This document shows, in pieces, positions 60,124-64,000 of a DNA stretch of 64,000 nucleotides. The notes beneath the pieces were generated by a model. The model had not been told where the DNA came from. It made no database searches and was given only the letters and a program-made list of their open reading frames with translations. The stretch covers positions 34,336-98,335 of the forward strand of contig JTDE01021170.1 in assembly GCA_014338405.1 (NCBI GenBank). The letters run 5' to 3'. A program made the translations under genes and the position numbers. This DNA is from Paragonimus skrjabini miyazakii. Its lineage: Eukaryota; Platyhelminthes; Trematoda; Plagiorchiida; Troglotrematidae. How positions within the stretch are numbered: position 1 is the stretch's first letter; each line of letters starts with the position of its first letter.

Positions 60124-60360
60124 ATGAAATCAGCGCCAAGCCTACATTATGACGATATATTTCGAGGATGTAAAGCGTATGCTACCGCATCGAGCAACCA
60201 TATCACCGAACCAGCTAGCAGACCACGCCAGTTCGCCACGAAGGAACACAAAGGACAGATAGTTACTGCAGTGGCCGTTAACGGATTCACAAAACGTCAC
60301 TTGCTCTACGTGCTTGATCGTTCAACGTTCCTCGGCTTCTTAATCCCCACGACAGTCTAG
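60124..60360 (+). pseudogene. Ty3/gypsy protease entry region
   Basis: Contains KRHLLYVLDRSTFLGFLIP, where Ty3/gypsy elements have a LFYVxDRxTGLRFLVDTG-type start of the aspartic protease. The catalytic DTG is replaced by TTV followed by a stop. The N-terminal part probably belongs to the gag-protease linker. Confidence 0.6.
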
Positions 60361-60769
60361 GTTAGTGTTGATTAATCTACAGGTAACATACATCTTAAAG
60401 TATACACTACATGTCACAACAGAGCCGGTATACAGATCCAAAAGAAAATTTTCACCTTCGACCTCGGTCGCCGGCAGTAATTCTCATGGACATCAACACA
60501 GGTCACTTTCTTTGGACCAGTCGTGGATATAAAACGTTGGGAACTATTTAACAGCACTAGTACTTTTGAAAACTAGGGGTCACACCGATTATAACATTTG
60601 CACTAAGCCCGATTTCACCAGAAAACAACTTCCCAACAATGCATCAACAGTTCCCGCGATTTGTCAATCCGTCAACCCTATCACAGCAAGTGAAACAATT
60701 CCGATAGACCTATCACCAGAATACTACCAACCGCCACACATTCCCGGTGGTTACCACCACGGAACATCG

Positions 60770-61300
60770 AAATAGCAAAATCAGAATTCCATAACCTACC
60801 GCAACCCAGTATTACTCAGCTAGTCGGGCCCACGTTTGCCTATAACACCTAGGACCTCATCAGGTGACCGGCGTCCATGTGGCAACTACCGATTCCAGAA
60901 CAATGCCTCCGTATCCGACTTGTACCTAATTCCCGAAATTCATGATTTTCCAATCAGACAGCATAGTAAGACTATCTTCTCAAAGCTTGACTTACGTCAG
61001 GCCTTTCATCAAATCCCCGTGAACCGAAACGCGGCACTAATCCCTCCAGACTGTACCAGCTGGTCCGCACGCCATTCGATTTGCAAACTGCAGGTCTGAC
61101 TTTTCAAAGGTTCCACACCTCCAAGTGCATTTTCAGTGTCGACTCCATAGACTTTCTGGAGCATCGCATCAACTATAATGACAGTGAACCTTTGCCGAAG
61201 AAAATCCATGTAATTAAGGATAACCCACTGCCCTCGCTTTGGGCTACGCCGTTTAGGGACATTGAAACCCAATACAGATTTGTTGAAAGACAATCCTGAG
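60770..61300 (+). pseudogene. Ty3/gypsy reverse transcriptase relic
   Basis: IAKSEFHNLPQPSITQLVGP, then TSGDRRPCGNYRFQNNASVS, DLYLIPEIHDF, TIFSKLDLRQAFHQIPVN (motif A with its Asp), and after a jump LTFQRF and KCIFSVDSIDFLEHRIN, PLPKKIHVIKD of the thumb. The piece that should hold the YxDD box is absent between 61075 and 61095, an internal deletion. Frames change at least twice. Confidence 0.82.
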
Positions 61301-61824
61301 TATTTTGTTTTATCACCACAGCACATTACCACCATTCTAGCAGGCAAATGCTTTGTTCAAGGCGATGACTTTCGCGCAAATGATGTTGGTTGAGCGTTCA
61401 GTACCCATTCGGAAGACCAACATCCCAGCCTGCACAGGAATATACTTTGACGAAAGTAGCTGGCGGTTTTTCTTGTTATAAAACGGAAGTGTGCGGCTTA
61501 CTTGTGTCGATCGGCAACAAACCATTGACTTTCACTTTTCGAGTTGAACCTGACCACCAAAAGCCAAGGGAAATTCGACGGCGAGATTACATTTACCAAT
61601 CCAAGACCTATATATGTGTCGAAGAATAAAAAATCAGCCACTGATACCTTGCTAATTCACTTTAGATGATTTACAGTGGAATGAAGGACCTGGCATATGC
61701 ACAAGAAATCGATCAGGCACCGCAGTAATGTCAGACATCATGCGGACAGCAATAGACACAGCCAACCAATTACGGAAGCACGATCATGTGATACCACGGC
61801 TGAAAATCTAGGCCAATTCTGAGT

Positions 61825-62478
61825 TTCACACTTAACCTTCAACGCATGCCTAATCCGAGCAATCGTGCGACGAATAAACTGGCTTCAAACCGTTTTGTCT
61901 GGTCGAATATGAACGACAACATTCGAAAGTGTGCTAGAGCGTTCAAGGATTGCCGGAACGGTGAAATCTAGCAACACAGACCCCGACGCGGGATTCAGCC
62001 ATGTCCACAACAGCAGCGTCGGACCCCTATCGTAATCAAATGGGTGACAAAATATCTTTATCTGCGCATATCGTTTCACTAGGTAGCCTGACGCAATCTG
62101 GTTCCCTGACAAAAATATCGAGACGATCAAGCAAATTTTGAATGGATGCATCCTTCGTTATGGTGTTCCAACAACGGAAACTACCGGCAAAGCTGTCCAA
62201 TATCATTTCACGCCAGCTCGTGAGTTTAACCGTCCAGTAGGAATCAACCACATCAAAAAGATCGCGCATCGTCCCACTTCACAAGTTTCGGCTGAAGGTC
62301 TCCTTTGTAAGTTGAAATCTACTTTAAACCCTCAGAAAAACCCCGGGTCGACCGCCAACCTCTTGTGACGCTGGGAGTCTAGTCAGCTGTTAAGGGGTGT
62401 ACTAGTCGCACAACCTCGGAATCAGTTTACTTCAAGACTATTTCCCTGGAGAACTGTTTTACTGGTCAGATGCTCGCC
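61825..62478 (+). pseudogene. Ty3/gypsy integrase relic
   Basis: The zinc-binding region reads FTLNLQRMPNPSNRATNKLA, SNRFVWSNMNDNIRKCARAF; the core reads FSHVHNSSVGPLS, YRFTRXPDAI, LRYGVPTTETTGKAVQY, IKKIAHRPTSQVSAEGLLCK; the end reads PLVTLGV and FPGELFY. The first two catalytic Asp positions are changed (HVHNSS for a HVDVVG-type, TTGKA for TDRG-type), while a Glu remains in SAEGL. Stops occur in the core. Confidence 0.75.
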
Positions 62479-62499
62479 AAGCTGACCTTAGCAGTAATG

Positions 62500-62837
62500 C
62501 TTCCGCTGGCCCCACGTCATTAAGTGCACTTACCTCACAAACAACTCAGCTAAACAAGAGCAGCATTCACCCCAATGAACCTGATAATCAACCATCTAGC
62601 CTAACGTCTACATCCGCCTACTACCTGAGTCTCAGCCCGGGAGACGAACCCCGCCTACAATGGCCAGCTCCGTGTTGCAAGATTTCATTTCTCTACGCCA
62701 GGTCATCATCTGTCTACTCCGCACCTTACGCCAATCGGCCGCGGCGTCGGCGAAGAGCTCTCGGTGTGAGAGTCGACTTAGCTTTTAACCATAATGCTTG
62801 GTCTAACCATCTAAATCTATGCAAATGTAAGAAATGA
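62500..62837 (-). mobile_element. Older RTE-1 fragment, C-terminal coding end
   Basis: Matches 33150-33430 and 63100-63420 (blocks for the RT C-terminus and the start of the 3' UTR). It stops at 62837, exactly where the tail of the next RTE-1 copy begins, so it was the target of that insertion; the rest of it should lie beyond the window end. Confidence 0.8.
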
Positions 62838-63303
62838 CCATCATCATCATCATCATAGACAACAATACATCAGTGGTTTACACTGATGCATAACTGCAAC
62901 ATAGCCACGAAGGAAAGATAAGAAAGAGAGAGAAAATCTAAATGAGAAGAGAGTAAAAAAAGAAGAGGGAAATGGACCTTACTACTGAAAATAGCTACGT
63001 CAATATTCAAACATACATCATACATTGCAAACAAACAACCGAGCTGTAAGTGAAAGTAAGGTTTCATTAACAAGACAGCTTTCTTACGGCTTTCCCTGCC
63101 CCGCGTCATTAAGTGCACTTACTTCACAGACAACTCGACCAAGCAACGACAACATTCACGCCACTGAGCTCGGTTAGCCGCCATCTCACCTAACGTCTCA
63201 AGTCACCGACTCTGTGAGTCGCGAGGGCTTCAGCCCAGAAGACGAACCCGATCTACAGTAGCCAACCCCTTCGTGAATGATTTCATTTATCTACGCCAGG
63301 TCA

Positions 63304-63603
63304 TCATCTGTCCACCTCGCACCTTGCGCCAGTCAGCCGAAGCGTCGGCAAGCAGTGCTCGGTGTGGCAAACGACTATCTGACCTAACCATCTGAGTCTG
63401 TGCAAATGTAGTGACTGAACAACAGAACTCGTCTGACGATCAGTGCCAAACACTCGCTTCCTAACCTCCTCGTTACTTACTCGTTGGGGCCACCCGATAC
63501 GAGCGATTGAACGCAGACATCGGTGGTAAAACACCTGAAGACGGTTCACGTCCTCTACCCTTACCGGCCAGATTTCGCTGCCATAAAGTAATACAGCCCT
63601 CAC
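63304..63603 (-). pseudogene. RTE-1 RT thumb and C-terminus
   Basis: MRAVLLYGSEIWPVRVEDVN, FYHRCLRSIARIGWPQRVSN, LHLHRLRWLGQI, then the frame departs from the 33-kb copy: a deletion of about 15 bases near 63385 shifts it, and it closes at a stop at 63304. Confidence 0.88.
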
Positions 63604-63651
63604 TACTGTCTGATATACGCGATCCTTACGTTTCAGATAGATACCTTCCCG

Positions 63652-63993
63652 TCACCATAAGTGCCTCAGATGAGTAAACATTGTTCTAGCCTTAGAAATC
63701 CGCACCTCTATTTCATACCCTACACCTCCGCCGCCGCCGCTGATGCAGCTTCTCAGATGTACAAACCGGTCAACAACCTCCATGACTTCATTATCTAACA
63801 TTAAACCTACGTAATCACAGCAATCTTGCAGAAACACTTGGCATTTCGAGGCTGCAAAGCGCATTCCGAAGTACTTAGCAGAACGCGAAATCGCGTTCAG
63901 CGTTGCTTGTGCTGCATGGAAGTTGTCAAACAGCAATACCTTATCGTCAGCATAATCAAGATCAGTCAGCCTTCCACCAGGCAGGAGGTCCAC
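63652..63993 (-). pseudogene. RTE-1 RT palm with YADD
   Basis: DLLPGGRLTDLDYADDKVLL keeps the YADD box, followed by FGMRFAASKCQVFLQDCCD and VDRFVHLRSCISGGGG. The block extends off the window and is separated from the thumb by a frameshift near 63650. Confidence 0.88.
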
Positions 63994-64000
63994 ACAGGCA

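Larger units (their letters stand above)
60120..62478 (+). mobile_element. Ty3/gypsy LTR retrotransposon, degenerate
   Basis: The protease entry, RT and integrase are recognised in the standard order on the plus strand, across many frames. RNase H should lie at 61300-61820 but is unreadable. No LTRs or gag were recognised. The sequence differs from the 23-25 kb Ty3/gypsy, so two families are present. It ends at about 62478 where an RTE-1 fragment begins. Confidence 0.78.
62839..64000 (-). mobile_element. RTE-1 non-LTR retrotransposon, 3' part (runs off the window)
   Basis: Minus-strand copy with a (TGATGA)n tail at 62839-62856, an uninterrupted 3' UTR to about 63240, and the RT palm and thumb upstream. 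The 5' part is beyond position 64000. It is the best reference here for the RTE-1 3' UTR because it lacks the SINE-like insertion of the 33-kb copy. Confidence 0.9.

Overview
The window looks like a gene-poor, transposon-rich stretch of a eukaryotic nuclear genome, most likely a flatworm (Platyhelminthes). The reasons are the mix of degenerate RTE-type non-LTR retrotransposons, Penelope-like elements, Ty3/gypsy elements and a CR1-like fragment; a 310-bp repeat that combines a tRNA-like promoter with a hammerhead-ribozyme-like fold, as in the schistosome Sm-alpha repeats; and the absence of any bacterial-style gene packing. I cannot decide between trematode and cestode from sequence alone. Two assembly gaps of exactly 100 N are present (4489-4588, 24045-24144).

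Layout. 1-5.1 kb: no recognisable gene; gap 1. 5.15-5.68 kb: 3' end of a Penelope-like element (PLE). 10.26-10.57 kb: tRNA-like/hammerhead module (copy 1), followed by a short inverted piece of itself. 10.9-11.1 kb (-): candidate host exon. 15.2-16.7 kb (+): internally deleted RTE element, called RTE-2 here. 23.2-25.0 kb (-): Ty3/gypsy RNase H and integrase, split by a short SINE-like element that contains gap 2. 25.2-25.6 kb (+): CR1-like reverse transcriptase scrap. 27.8 kb: tRNA-like sequence. 28.1-28.3 kb (-): candidate membrane-protein exon. 28.9-29.1 kb: 3' tail of a second RTE family (RTE-1). 30.2-32.2 kb (+): degenerate RTE-1. 32.65-36.75 kb (-): nearly complete but broken RTE-1 with a SINE-like insertion in its 3' UTR. 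39.6-39.8 kb: RTE-1 tail. 41.2-41.6 kb (+): unexplained 146-codon ORF. 42.07 kb: hammerhead-like motif. 46.3 kb: RTE-2 tail. 49.65-50.45 kb (+): RTE-1 fragment abutting an RTE-2 element (50.45-54.04 kb, +). 55.5-57.4 kb (+): PLE interrupted by the second 310-bp module. 58.5 kb (-): tRNA-like sequence. 59.6-60.07 kb (-): RTE-2 fragment. 60.1-62.5 kb (+): degenerate Ty3/gypsy with protease, RT and integrase traces. 62.5-64.0 kb (-): an RTE-1 copy inserted into an older RTE-1 copy, running off the window.

No complete intact gene was recognised. All identifiable protein sequence belongs to decayed mobile elements with frameshifts, stops and lost catalytic residues. The functional relations that can be read are parasitic: the short (TGATGA)n-tailed SINE shares its tail type with the RTE elements and is probably moved by them, and the 310-bp module carries its own polymerase III-type promoter boxes. 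I recognise most families from conserved protein motifs translated by eye; coordinates of element ends are approximate to about 10-30 bases unless two copies were compared.
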